From the NCBI GenBank assembly GCA_964636575.1, contig CAZWSE010000005.1, positions 1-54,321 of the forward strand: a stretch of DNA of 54,321 nucleotides, written 5' to 3'. The position numbers and the translations under genes were made by a program. The number at the start of each line of letters is the position of its first letter. Within the stretch, counting starts at the first letter, position 1. A model generated the notes under the pieces. That model was given only the letters and a program-made list of their open reading frames with translations, ran no database searches and was not told the DNA's origin. Shown here piece by piece: positions 41,983-50,464 of this stretch. This DNA is from CAZWSE01 sp964636575. GTDB lineage: Bacteria; Pseudomonadota; Alphaproteobacteria; Rhodobacterales; Rhodobacteraceae.

Positions 41983-42131
41983 AGGAAAACTCCTTGTCAA
42001 AATGGATGAATTGGAAATGCAGAAATTCAAATAGTTCGTGCAACATAGCACAAAGCGTCGAAAATTCGAAATTGGTCTGGTCAGGTGGTCTTTTTGGTGA
42101 TCCGACCCCGTTCCCAATTCGTAAAGAAATC

Positions 42132-42323
42132 ATGAACAAATCTTCCACTCTTTTCACCAGCCTGCTGTTGGGCGGCCTGATCGCAACGATCGGGGTCAGC
42201 TTGCTTATCGTGAACGCACAGGTCGGACCGCAGCGCGATTCAGTTTTGGTGCCGGTTGCTTTGGGTCAAATCCCTGCCCTTGGGGCTACACGGGGTTCAG
42301 ACATGCCTCAGTTTCCTTATTAA
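42132..42323 (+). CDS. Possible small membrane protein
   Basis: 63 codons from ATG 42132 with one hydrophobic segment (SLLLGGLIATIGVSLLIVNA, about residues 9-28) and a hydrophilic tail ending DMPQFPY. The upstream GTAAAGAAAT is a weak ribosome site. It precedes the MptE-like gene by 73 bases. The membrane segment looks real, but nothing else confirms it as a gene. Confidence 0.4.
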   Translation: MNKSSTLFTSLLLGGLIATIGVSLLIVNAQVGPQRDSVLVPVALGQIPALGATRGSDMPQFPY

Positions 42324-42396
42324 CACTGCGCTTCCAGTTGCCGGATGCGTCGAGCGCTCTATCTCGTCCGGTCTAGGGTTGAGTAGGGCGTCGCAG

Positions 42397-43113
42397 ATGG
42401 ACAGGCCATCTTCAGTTTTGATCATCGGGTCCGGTCCGAACGCGCCACTGGCCGCGGATTGGACGCGCACGCATTTCGACAAGATCGTCGTCATCAATAA
42501 CGCTTGGCAGGTGCGCACTGATTGGGATTACTTGATTCACCCTGAGGACTTTCCCCAAGACAAATGGCCAGCGGACGTTCGTGCCGATCAGACCATTGTG
42601 ACAGCGCTAGACTATGTTCCGGCTCAAAATGCGCTGGGCGGATTTGTTTATGCAGGCGGCACGATGGCCTTCACCGCAGGATACTGGGCATTACACACGT
42701 TGAAGCCAAAAGTGTTATCTTTCATCGGGTGTGACATGGTCTATCCAGCGCAGGGCAAGACCCATTTCTACGGCACCGGCGAACCAGACCCGTTGCGCGA
42801 TGATGTGACTTTGCAAAACCTCGATGCCAAATCCGCACGGTTGTTTCTGACCGCTGCCGATCTGGGGTGTGCTTGTGTGAACCTGTCGACGCAGGACAGC
42901 CGGTTGGTCTTTCCAAGGGCGACGCCAGAGACGGTGCGTGGATTGGGGGCTGCCGCGTCAATTGATCTAAGCGCGCTCGCTAAGCGAGAGGCAGAGCTCG
43001 ATTACTTTGTCCCATCTGGCCGGTATTGGGATGAATTGAACAGATTCGATGCGAAAGCTTTGGCCGAATTGGACAGTCTTTGGCTTGATGCATTCCAGCA
43101 GATAGAGGCTTAG
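42397..43113 (+). CDS. Hypothetical protein, MptE/DUF115-like
   Basis: A 238-residue soluble protein. It starts SSVLIIGSGPNAPLAADW and continues with IVVINNAWQVRTDWDYLIHP, a nucleotide-binding-type start like that of the MptE/DUF115 group, some of which are sugar or pterin transferases. YAGGTMAFTAGYWALH and VLSFIGCDMVYP follow; the latter resembles the conserved core of those enzymes. The C-terminal 60 residues are helical. The start at 42397 follows GTAGGG. I do not know a substrate; a glycan-linked role is only suggested by the family. Confidence 0.72.
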   Translation: MDRPSSVLIIGSGPNAPLAADWTRTHFDKIVVINNAWQVRTDWDYLIHPEDFPQDKWPADVRADQTIVTALDYVPAQNALGGFVYAGGTMAFTAGYWALHTLKPKVLSFIGCDMVYPAQGKTHFYGTGEPDPLRDDVTLQNLDAKSARLFLTAADLGCACVNLSTQDSRLVFPRATPETVRGLGAAASIDLSALAKREAELDYFVPSGRYWDELNRFDAKALAELDSLWLDAFQQIEA

Positions 43114-43248
43114 CGCCGGATTATCGCCTGCTTGGGTCTCTTTATGCCCGTTTTGCCCCGTGCCTGTCATTGAAATGCAATATGAGCGTTGTTAAACTAG
43201 CACTAACCCCAGCGCCGGGGGTCTGGCGGCGCGTTTGATCGGAGGACA

Positions 43249-43308
43249 ATGTCCTGTCACAGACTGTTGATGCGGCGCATGCCGTTTCCCAACCGGGCGC
43301 ACCGCTAA
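43249..43308 (+). CDS. Possible leader ORF overlapping the rsfS start
   Basis: Nineteen codons (MSCHRLLMRRMPFPNRAHR) from ATG 43249; the TAA stop shares its last base with the rsfS ATG (TAATG). The strong GGAGG at 43241 is only three bases from its ATG. The alternative is that GGAGG serves a CTG at 43254 which is in frame with rsfS and would add 18 residues (SQTVDAAHAVSQPGAPL after the initiator). One of the two is likely, because ATG 43308 itself has no ribosome site. Confidence 0.35.
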   Translation: MSCHRLLMRRMPFPNRAHR

Positions 43309-43670
43309 TGGCGCAAAGCCCTGTTCTGACCAGCGAAGAACTGCTGGAAGTTATTCTTACCCAACTTGATGACGACAAAGCCGAGGATCTGGTGCAGATT
43401 GATCTGCGCGGTCAGTCCTCTATTGGGGACTATATGGTGATCTGTTCTGGCCGGTCGAGCCGTCAGGTGCAGTCGATGGCTGAAAAGCTGGCCGACATGC
43501 TTAAACGTGACCATGGGCGTGCCACCAAGACCGAAGGCCGCAGCACGGGTGATTGGGTATTGATCGACGCGGGCGATGTGATTGTCCATGTCTTCCGTCC
43601 CGAGGTGCGTGAGTTCTACCAGCTTGAAAAGATGTGGCTGGCCGGTGACGAGACCGCGCCACAGGCGTAA
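43308..43670 (+). CDS. rsfS: Ribosomal silencing factor RsfS
   Basis: A 120-residue protein that binds ribosomal protein uL14 and keeps subunits apart in slow growth. The family signature is present: LDDDKAEDLVQIDLRGQSSI then GDYMVICSGRSSRQVQSMAE, and DWVLIDAGDVIVHVFRPEVR then EFYQLEKMW. ATG 43308 lies in a TAATG overlap with a short upstream ORF and has no ribosome site of its own; an 18-residue longer form from CTG 43254 is possible. rlmH follows after six bases. Confidence 0.95.
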   Translation: MAQSPVLTSEELLEVILTQLDDDKAEDLVQIDLRGQSSIGDYMVICSGRSSRQVQSMAEKLADMLKRDHGRATKTEGRSTGDWVLIDAGDVIVHVFRPEVREFYQLEKMWLAGDETAPQA

Positions 43671-43676
43671 CCCAAG

Positions 43677-44147
43677 GTGCGGGTGCATCTTTGCGTTGTT
43701 GGACGCTTGCGGGCGGGACCTGAGAAAACCCTTATTGATGACTATCTGACGCGGTTTGACCGTACGGGGCGGGCTTTGGGCCTTGGCCCCGCGCGCGTCG
43801 TTGAGGTCGAAGATCGCAAAGGTGGCGGCATGGCTGCCGAGGCCACCTTGTTGGAAAAGGCGATCCCTGACGGCGCGGTGCTTGCGGTGCTGGACGAGCG
43901 CGGCAAGGTGATGACCTCGCCCAAGTTTGCCGACACTTTGGGCCGGTTTCGCGATGATGGTCGATCTGACATAGCGTTTGTTATCGGCGGTGCGGACGGG
44001 ATTGACCCTGCGCTGCGGGCCAAGGCCGATATGGCGCTGTCCCTTGGACAAATGGTTTGGCCACACATGCTGGCACGGGTGATGTTAAGCGAACAGCTTT
44101 ATCGGGCGGCCTCAATCTTGGCAGGCAGCCCTTATCACCGTGTTTAG
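43677..44147 (+). CDS. rlmH: 23S rRNA pseudouridine-1915 N3-methyltransferase
   Basis: A 156-residue SPOUT-fold methyltransferase acting on helix 69 of the assembled ribosome. It starts at GTG 43677 (VRVHLCVVGRLRAGPEKTL); DYLTRF, LDERGKVMTSPKFA, FVIGGADGI and the C-terminal LARVMLSEQLYRAASILAGS and PYHRV are family signatures. Pairing with rsfS is conserved in many bacteria. Its stop overlaps the convergent secreted-protein stop by four bases. Confidence 0.96.
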   Translation: MRVHLCVVGRLRAGPEKTLIDDYLTRFDRTGRALGLGPARVVEVEDRKGGGMAAEATLLEKAIPDGAVLAVLDERGKVMTSPKFADTLGRFRDDGRSDIAFVIGGADGIDPALRAKADMALSLGQMVWPHMLARVMLSEQLYRAASILAGSPYHRV

Positions 44148-44494
44148 TTCAAGGTGTGCTTGTGCATCTTGTCTGACCAGCCGCTGACGTTATCGCGGGT
44201 TTGAATCAGCACGGATGTCACCCCTTCAGGAATTTTCACGCCAGACAGCGATCGCGTGAAGGGCTGTTCATCCACATGCGGATGCAGCAGTTCGCGGGTG
44301 CCAAGCACGGTTCCGTCCGCATCGAGAATACGCCAGCCGTCTGCGTAGTGATCCCAACCGGTGTCGGGGTGCTTGAGCGTCACGTTGAAGGTATATGTAC
44401 CGCCGGTTTTGGCCGACGCTACGCCGGTCACCACGGCAGGGTCTGCAACTGCGGTTGAGGCGATCAGGGCGAAGATAAATGTAAGTCTGGTCAT
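44144..44494 (-). CDS. Small secreted protein of unknown function
   Basis: A 116-residue protein with a Sec signal at about 1-17 (LTFIFALIASTAVA, cleaved before DPAVV). The mature part looks all-beta (TYTFNVTLKHPDTGWDHYAD, GWRILDADGTVLGTRELLHP, VLIQTRDNVSGWSDK), as in small periplasmic Ig-like proteins. No cysteines or enzyme motif. I do not recognise the family. It is minus-strand between rlmH and the DUF599 gene. Confidence 0.82.
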   Translation of the reverse strand: MTRLTFIFALIASTAVADPAVVTGVASAKTGGTYTFNVTLKHPDTGWDHYADGWRILDADGTVLGTRELLHPHVDEQPFTRSLSGVKIPEGVTSVLIQTRDNVSGWSDKMHKHTLN

Positions 44495-44529
44495 GGAGCC
44501 GTTATTTCATACTTTTTGGAGGCACGGTA

Positions 44530-45246
44530 TCACTTTGCGGTGTGGTCGATCTGATCGGCGCCGGACAGTAGGATTTCGCGCGATGCAGATGCAAATTCGC
44601 GACGGCCAATGACCAAGGCAGTGACAAGCGTGGCGATGACAAGCGGGATCGGGCCAAGCAGCCAAGCGGCAGATGCGATGCCAAGATAAACGGACCTTAA
44701 ACCGCGGTTGTAGCTGCGAGCCGCGAGGATATTGATCTCTCCGACCTTTTGGGCGCGGGGCAGGGCCAATGGATCGGCCGGGTCATTGGGCACAGCGGCC
44801 ATCACAACCGCGCAATATCCGAACAATCGATGCGCCCAGACGAACTTGAGAAAGGCGTTGGCGGCGAAGACGAGCATAACCAGCAGTTTGACTTCCCATA
44901 CGATGACGGGTTCTGCGGTTTGGGTGAAATCGTTGGCAACACCTTGAAGGCGTTCTGCGTTGCCTAGCAAAGCAAATCCGCCGCCAATCGCGATCATACT
45001 GGCGGATGCAAAGAACGATGTGCCTTGCCGCAGGTTGGCAATGATTTGGCTGTCGAAAATGCGTGGCTCACGGGTGACGAACTGGACCATCCACGCACGG
45101 CGGTATTCGGCCATCAGTTTAGAGGTAGAGGGGCGGTTTGCAGGTGAGTTTTCGACAAGCCACGTGGATACAGTCCAAACGACCATCAACAAAGCCAACG
45201 CGAAGTAGTCAATTGGCGCAAAAAGGCTGAACTCAAGCATGTTCAT
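44530..45246 (-). CDS. DUF599 membrane protein
   Basis: A 238-residue protein with about four membrane segments. DUF599 features: DYFALALLMVVWTVSTWLVE, YRRAWMVQFVTREPRIFDSQ, LKFVWAHRLFGYCAVVMAAV and RSYNRGLRSVYLGIASAAWL. No function is known to me. Start at ATG 45246 or 45240 (MNML); the longer frame to 45336 is unsupported. It is divergent from the glycolate oxidase operon, 150 bases away. Confidence 0.9.
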   Translation of the reverse strand: MNMLEFSLFAPIDYFALALLMVVWTVSTWLVENSPANRPSTSKLMAEYRRAWMVQFVTREPRIFDSQIIANLRQGTSFFASASMIAIGGGFALLGNAERLQGVANDFTQTAEPVIVWEVKLLVMLVFAANAFLKFVWAHRLFGYCAVVMAAVPNDPADPLALPRAQKVGEINILAARSYNRGLRSVYLGIASAAWLLGPIPLVIATLVTALVIGRREFASASREILLSGADQIDHTAK

Positions 45247-45358
45247 GGAAAAAGGCGCCTTTTCGGAGGGAGTGCAATTGATGCGGGCATGACAATGAGG
45301 GGCGAAAAACGCAAGTGTCGCACCTGAAAAGGGCACAAAGAGGTAGATTTATGCGCAT

Positions 45359-45381
45359 ATTGGTTATATTAGTTTACCAAT
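45359..45381. promoter_or_regulatory. Operator-like inverted repeat before glcD
   Basis: ATTGGT (45359-45364) and ACCAAT (45376-45381) are inverted copies 11 bases apart, just before the GAGGAGA ribosome site of glcD. The location suits a repressor; a GntR-type regulator such as GlcC is an inference, and no regulator gene is adjacent. Confidence 0.35.
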
Positions 45382-45396
45382 TAGAGGAGAGACGTC

Positions 45397-46845
45397 ATGG
45401 AAATGCCTGCCCCGAATGCTTCTGTTCTGGCTCGGAAATCCCGATTGATTGAGCGATTGCAGGATGTTCTGCCGCGCGATGCGGTGATCCATGATGTGGC
45501 TGAAACGCGGGCCTATGAGTGTGATGCGCTAACAGCCTACCGCTGCCCGCCGATGCTGGCTGTTTTGCCGTCGAGCACGCAGGAAGTGTCTGATGTCTTG
45601 CGCATTTGTCATGAGGAAGGTGTGCCAGTTGTCCCACGCGGGTCCGGAACGTCATTGGCGGGCGGGGCTTTGCCCACGGCTGACTGTGTGATCCTTGGGG
45701 TTGCGCGCATGAATGAGGTTTTGGAAACCGACTACGACAACCGATTGATCCGTGTTCAGACAGGGCGCACCAATCTGAGCGTGTCCGGCGCGGTTGAGGA
45801 AGAAGATTTCTTCTATGCACCTGATCCATCAAGCCAGTTGGCCTGTGCCATTGCAGGCAATATCGCGATGAATTCGGGCGGTGCCCATTGTCTGAAATAC
45901 GGCGTGACCACGAACAACCTGATGGGTGTCACGATGGTCTTGATGAATGGCGAAGTTGTTGAGATTGGCGGCGGCCATTTGGATGCGGCCGGCTTGGACT
46001 TGCTGGGGCTTGTCTGTGGGTCCGAAGGGCAGTTGGGCGTCGTAACCGAAGCGACCTTGCGTATTTTGCGCAAGCCTGAGGGCGCGCGTCCTGTGTTGAT
46101 CGGGTTCAATGACAACGAGATCGCGGGTGCTTGTGTGTCCGACATCATCAAGGCCGGTGTCTTGCCGGTCGCGATTGAGTTTATGGACCGCTTGTGCATT
46201 GAAACAACAGAGAAATTTGCGAAGGCGGGCTATCCGGATTGCAACGCATTGTTGATTGTCGAGGTCGAAGGTTCAGATGCCGAGATTGACTATCAGCTGG
46301 ATCTGATCTGTGAGATCGCTGCGAAACATGACCCTGTCGAGATCCGTCAAAGCAAGTCTGCTGCTGAAAGCGCTGCCATTTGGTTGGGCCGCAAATCCGC
46401 CTTTGGTGCGATTGGCCAGATCAGCGATTATATGTGTCTCGATGGCACGATCCCTGTGTCTGAACTGCCCTTTGTGCTGCGTCGGATCGGTGAATTGTCC
46501 GATCAGTACGGTTTGAAGGTCGGCAACGTCTTTCATGCGGGCGATGGCAATATGCACCCCTTGATATTGTTTGATGCCAACAAGCCAGGCGATCTGGAGC
46601 TGTGCGAGCAGATGGGCGCCGACATTCTACGCCTTTGCGTTGAGGTTGGTGGTTGTTTGACCGGTGAGCATGGCGTGGGCATTGAGAAGCGTGATTTGAT
46701 GCTTGATCAATACTCCGCCGCTGATCTGGAGTGTCAGATGGCAGTTAAGGATGTCTTTGACCCCAAGTGGTTGCTGAACAGTGCCAAGGTGTTTCCGCTG
46801 TCCGTGTCTGAAACCCGCCGTACCCCGTTGATGGCTGCCGAATAG
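45397..46845 (+). CDS. glcD: Glycolate oxidase subunit GlcD (FAD-linked oxidase)
   Basis: A 482-residue flavoprotein, the catalytic subunit that oxidises glycolate to glyoxylate. The FAD-binding PCMH domain is at about 50-235 (VVPRGSGTSLAGGALPT, IAGNIAMNSGGAHCLKYGVT, GLVCGSEGQLGVVTEATL), then the C-terminal oxidase domain with NVFHAGDGNMHPLILFD and the GGCLTGEHGVGIEKRDLM motif. The ATG at 45397 follows GAGGAGA. It heads glcDEF; glycolate is a major phytoplankton exudate, so use of algal glycolate fits a marine Roseobacter. Confidence 0.96.
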   Translation: MEMPAPNASVLARKSRLIERLQDVLPRDAVIHDVAETRAYECDALTAYRCPPMLAVLPSSTQEVSDVLRICHEEGVPVVPRGSGTSLAGGALPTADCVILGVARMNEVLETDYDNRLIRVQTGRTNLSVSGAVEEEDFFYAPDPSSQLACAIAGNIAMNSGGAHCLKYGVTTNNLMGVTMVLMNGEVVEIGGGHLDAAGLDLLGLVCGSEGQLGVVTEATLRILRKPEGARPVLIGFNDNEIAGACVSDIIKAGVLPVAIEFMDRLCIETTEKFAKAGYPDCNALLIVEVEGSDAEIDYQLDLICEIAAKHDPVEIRQSKSAAESAAIWLGRKSAFGAIGQISDYMCLDGTIPVSELPFVLRRIGELSDQYGLKVGNVFHAGDGNMHPLILFDANKPGDLELCEQMGADILRLCVEVGGCLTGEHGVGIEKRDLMLDQYSAADLECQMAVKDVFDPKWLLNSAKVFPLSVSETRRTPLMAAE

Positions 46846-46867
46846 CGGCTGCGCCACGCGATTTTTA

Positions 46868-46923
46868 GGGGCTTTGCCCCGAGCGGTTCCCGCTCTCCCC
46901 AGGATTTATTTGGAACAAAGAAG
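46868..46923 (+). repeat. Intergenic repeat copy C (two hairpins plus tail)
   Basis: GGGGC-TTT-GCCCC (46868-46880) and GAGCGG-TTC-CCGCTC (46881-46895) are followed by the tail GGATTTATTTGGAACAAAGA, ending AG directly before the glcE ATG at 46924. It fills the glcD-glcE gap and supplies the glcE ribosome site (AAAGAAG). Confidence 0.65.
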
Positions 46924-48012
46924 ATGGTTATGGTTGTACGCAGTGAAGCGGAATTGGCGGAACGTATTGCCGGGGCAGCCGGTCCTTTGGGAATCGTTGG
47001 TGGTGGCACCCGTGGGGTTATCGTTTCAGGCGACCCGCTGTCTGTTGCCGGATTGACGGGTGTGTCCTTGTATGAGCCTGGTGCTTTGACGCTTGTGGCT
47101 GCTGCTGGCACCCCTGTTGCAGAGATTGAAACGATGCTGGCCAAAGAGAACCAGCGATTGGCGTTTGAGCCTATGGATCTGCGTGGGTTGTTGGGCACCT
47201 CTGGTGAGCCGACCATTGGCGGGGTCGTTGCCGCCAATGTGTCTGGTCCGCGCCGCATTGCTGTTGGAGCTGCTCGTGATCACACTTTGGGCGTGCGTTT
47301 GGTTGATGGCACTGGCACCGTTCTAAAGAACGGAGGTCGCGTCATGAAGAACGTCACTGGCTATGACTTGGTAAAGCTCATGAGTGGCTCTTACGGCTCG
47401 TTGGGTGTTTTGACTGAAGTGTCTTTGAAGGTTTTGCCGGATGTTGAGGCGACGTCGACTGTCGTGCTCTCTGGCCTGGATGTTCAGGCGGCTGTCTCTG
47501 CCATGTCGCAGGCTTTGGGGTCGCCGTTTGAGGTGACGGGTGCGGCCCATGATGTGTCTGCTCGCGAGACCTATTTGCGCATCGAAGGGTTTGAGGCTTC
47601 TGTCGTTTACCGTGTTGGTGCGCTGTCACAGGCTTTGTCTGCGTTTGGCGACGCTGAGGTGCGCCATGGTGCTGATCTTTGGCTGGGTTTGCGCGATGTC
47701 ACCGCGTTTCACGGGGCGTCGGGTGATATCTGGCGTGTGTCATGTAAGCCATCCGATGCCCCCGATCTGATTGACCGTGCCGAGGCCGAGGACATTCTTT
47801 TGGACTGGGGCGGCGGGTTGATCTGGCTGCGGACGGCTGAAGCCGTTGATCTGCGTGGGCGGCTTGGTGCCTTTGATGGTCATGCCACACTGATGCGCGG
47901 CACCGGTCAGCCGCGCTTTCATCCGCAGGCTGCGGGTGTTGAGATGTTGTCAAAAGGGTTGCGTGAAAAGTTCGATCCGCGTGGCATTTTGAACCAAGGA
48001 TTGATGGGGTAA
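46924..48012 (+). CDS. glcE: Glycolate oxidase subunit GlcE (FAD-binding)
   Basis: A 362-residue subunit with a PCMH FAD-binding domain (about 1-185: LGIVGGGTRGVIVSG, LGTSGEPTIGGVVAANVSGP and GGRVMKNVTGYDLVKLMSGS then YGSLGVLTEVSLKVLP). It complements GlcD in the oxidase complex. The start is ATG 46924 (or 46930); the ribosome site comes from the tail of repeat copy C. glcF begins four bases after its stop. Confidence 0.93.
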   Translation: MVMVVRSEAELAERIAGAAGPLGIVGGGTRGVIVSGDPLSVAGLTGVSLYEPGALTLVAAAGTPVAEIETMLAKENQRLAFEPMDLRGLLGTSGEPTIGGVVAANVSGPRRIAVGAARDHTLGVRLVDGTGTVLKNGGRVMKNVTGYDLVKLMSGSYGSLGVLTEVSLKVLPDVEATSTVVLSGLDVQAAVSAMSQALGSPFEVTGAAHDVSARETYLRIEGFEASVVYRVGALSQALSAFGDAEVRHGADLWLGLRDVTAFHGASGDIWRVSCKPSDAPDLIDRAEAEDILLDWGGGLIWLRTAEAVDLRGRLGAFDGHATLMRGTGQPRFHPQAAGVEMLSKGLREKFDPRGILNQGLMG

Positions 48013-48016
48013 TTAC

Positions 48017-49339
48017 ATGCAAACCACATTCACACCCGAGCAGCTAAAAGACCCTGCCACCGCCCGTTCCAACGAGATTTTGCGCACCTGTGTGCATTGC
48101 GGGTTTTGTACCGCTACATGCCCCACATATCAGGTGCTTGGCGATGAATTGGATAGCCCGCGTGGCCGGATTTACCTGATCAAGGACATGCTTGAGAACG
48201 AGCGCGTGCCTGATGAAAAAACCGTGAAGCACATTGATCGTTGCCTGTCCTGTCTGGCCTGCATGTCGACCTGTCCGAGCGGTGTGCACTACATGCATCT
48301 GGTCGATCATGCCCGTGAATATATTGAGCAGAACTATAAGCGGTCACTGTCTGATCGGGCTTTGCGCTGGGTTTTGGCACGGATATTGCCCTATCCGACG
48401 CGGTTCCGAGTCGCATTACTGGGTGCCAAGATCGGTCGTCCGTTTGCGCGGTTTGTACCGGATCCCCGATTGCGGGCGATGTTGGAAATGGCCCCAAAGC
48501 AGGTGCCGCCGGTCAGTCGCAATGACGACCCGCAAACTTTCCCGTCCGAGGGTCCCCGTCGCAAACGGGTGGCCTTGATGACTGGCTGTGCCCAAAAGGC
48601 GCTGAACACAGATATCAACGATGCGACCATTCGTGTGCTCAAGCGATTAGGCTGTGACGTGGTTGTGGCCGAGGGGGCTGGCTGTTGCGGGGCTTTGACC
48701 CATCACATGGGCAAGACCGACGAAAGCCATGCCACGGCAGCTAAGAATATCCGCGCATGGGCGGCTGAAATGGACGGCGACGGGCTTGATGCCATTGTTA
48801 TCAACACCAGCGGGTGCGGCACGACGGTCAAGGACTATGGCCATATGTTCAAGGATCATGCTTTGGCCGAAGATGCCGCCCGCGTAGCTGAAAAAGCAAA
48901 GGATATTTCAGAGCTGCTGATGGAGCTTGAGGTGCCTGAAGGGGATCAAAAAGGGTTGACCGTGGCCTATCACGCTGCCTGTTCCTTGCAACATGGTCAG
49001 CAGATTAAGACCTATCCCAAAGACCTTCTGAAACGCGTTGGATTCAAGGTGGTTGAGCCCAAGGACAGCCATTTGTGTTGTGGCTCTGCGGGGACGTACA
49101 ATCTGATGCAGCCCGAGATTTCCAAGCAGTTGAAGGACCGCAAGGTACAGACGTTGGAGGCGAAGAATCCTGATCTGATTGCGGCCGGAAACATCGGTTG
49201 TTTGATGCAAATCGGGGGCGCGACGGACCTGCCGATTGTGCATACGGTCGAGCTGATAGACTGGGCTACAGGCGGCCCTCAGCCGCCGGCAATGACCGCC
49301 GAAGGCAAGCGCGAGATGGAGATTCCGATCTTGCGGTGA
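48017..49339 (+). CDS. glcF: Glycolate oxidase iron-sulfur subunit GlcF
   Basis: A 440-residue electron-transfer subunit. The two ferredoxin-type clusters are CVHCGFCTATCPT (about residues 23-35) and CLSCLACMSTCPSG; two cysteine-rich CCG domains follow (GAGCCGALTHH and HLCCGSAGTYNLMQPE). It passes electrons from the GlcD flavin to the membrane pool. It is the last gene of the operon; 306 bases of non-coding sequence follow. Confidence 0.96.
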   Translation: MQTTFTPEQLKDPATARSNEILRTCVHCGFCTATCPTYQVLGDELDSPRGRIYLIKDMLENERVPDEKTVKHIDRCLSCLACMSTCPSGVHYMHLVDHAREYIEQNYKRSLSDRALRWVLARILPYPTRFRVALLGAKIGRPFARFVPDPRLRAMLEMAPKQVPPVSRNDDPQTFPSEGPRRKRVALMTGCAQKALNTDINDATIRVLKRLGCDVVVAEGAGCCGALTHHMGKTDESHATAAKNIRAWAAEMDGDGLDAIVINTSGCGTTVKDYGHMFKDHALAEDAARVAEKAKDISELLMELEVPEGDQKGLTVAYHAACSLQHGQQIKTYPKDLLKRVGFKVVEPKDSHLCCGSAGTYNLMQPEISKQLKDRKVQTLEAKNPDLIAAGNIGCLMQIGGATDLPIVHTVELIDWATGGPQPPAMTAEGKREMEIPILR

Positions 49340-49645
49340 TGCCTGTTTTAGGGCTGGTCTGGGTCAACGATCGTAGGTGATGTGAGGTTTCGTTGCGAAA
49401 CCGGGGTCAATTGGCTGGTTTGTTGGACAAGGGGCATGTTCATAGGTCTACTACGCATCGTGTAGGAGATGCAGTCGTAAGTCTATGATATTAAACTGCT
49501 TTGCAATGTCTGTAGATTGAAGTCGTCATTCAATTCACCATGTCTAAGGCTCAAAATCACAATCAATTTGCTTTGTGATCGCCCTAATTTGGCCGTAACT
49601 GACCCCTATCAGATTTCGTAAATCCGACAAACGGAGCCTCAGGCA
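49340..49645. other. Intergenic region after glcF
   Basis: 306 bases with no supported gene. A hairpin, GGTTTCG-TTG-CGAAACC (49386-49402), may end the glc transcript, though no T run follows. An ACGGAG ribosome site at the right end (49631-49636) serves the first protease; I could not assign its promoter. Confidence 0.5.
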
Positions 49646-50464
49646 GTGCGTCCATATCTTTCAATTCCGATCATCGTGGCGATTGCCGCGACAGCAGCTT
49701 GGGCGCAGGATGCGCAACTGCGTCGGTTGGAAACCCAGAACGACGGGCGTGCTTGGGAAGCGGTCGGGCGGCTTGATATTGGCGGCCAAGGCTTTTGTAC
49801 GGGCGCTTTGATTGCCCCTAACTTGGTGGTCACTGCGGCGCATTGTTTGTTCAATAAAGACACCAAAGTTCGGATTGATCATTCATCGGTGGAATTTCTG
49901 GCTGGCTGGCGCAATGGACGGGCCTCTGCGTATCGCGGTGTGCGCCGTGCGGTGGTGCATCCAAGTTACGTTTATGACGGGTCAACCACGTCGAACCGTG
50001 TGCGCAACGATGTTGCTTTGTTGGAGCTTGATCGGCCTATTCGGAACACTCAGGTGACGCCCTTTGAAACGGCATCGCGCCCCCGTAGCGGGGATAAGGT
50101 CGGGGTTGTGTCCTACGCCAAGGACCGCGCCGAGGCCCCGTCTTTGCAGGAAGTCTGCGAAGTTCTGGCACGTCAGGATGGTGTGTTGATTATGTCTTGT
50201 GCGGTTGATTTCGGGTCATCCGGTGCGCCTATCTTTACGATGGAAGACGGGGTTGCGCGGATTGTGTCTGTTGTGTCTGCCAAGGCGGAAGTGGATGGCG
50301 CGCCTGTCTCTTTGGGAACCGAATTGAGCCGTCCGTTGGATGTGTTACGTGGCGAATTGGCTGCGGGCAATGGCGTCTATGACGATGGCACTGGCGTGAA
50401 GGTCAAGCGTGTGCAGGTCGGTGAAGAGCGTCAGGACACTGGCGCGAAGTTTGTCAAACCTTGA
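49646..50464 (+). CDS. Secreted trypsin-like serine protease, first of a tandem pair
   Basis: A 272-residue exported S1-type protease from GTG 49646. The signal peptide is about residues 1-20 (SIPIIVAIAATAAWA). The triad is His in VVTAAHCLF, Asp in RNDVALLEL and Ser in DFGSSGAPIF. Two disulfide pairs look likely (GFCTGALI with AAHCL, and EVCEVL with MSCAVDF). There is no PDZ domain, so it is V8/trypsin-like, not HtrA. A polar linker leads to the C-terminus TGAKFVKP, shared with the next gene. Its stop overlaps the next start (TTGA). Confidence 0.92.
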   Translation: MRPYLSIPIIVAIAATAAWAQDAQLRRLETQNDGRAWEAVGRLDIGGQGFCTGALIAPNLVVTAAHCLFNKDTKVRIDHSSVEFLAGWRNGRASAYRGVRRAVVHPSYVYDGSTTSNRVRNDVALLELDRPIRNTQVTPFETASRPRSGDKVGVVSYAKDRAEAPSLQEVCEVLARQDGVLIMSCAVDFGSSGAPIFTMEDGVARIVSVVSAKAEVDGAPVSLGTELSRPLDVLRGELAAGNGVYDDGTGVKVKRVQVGEERQDTGAKFVKP

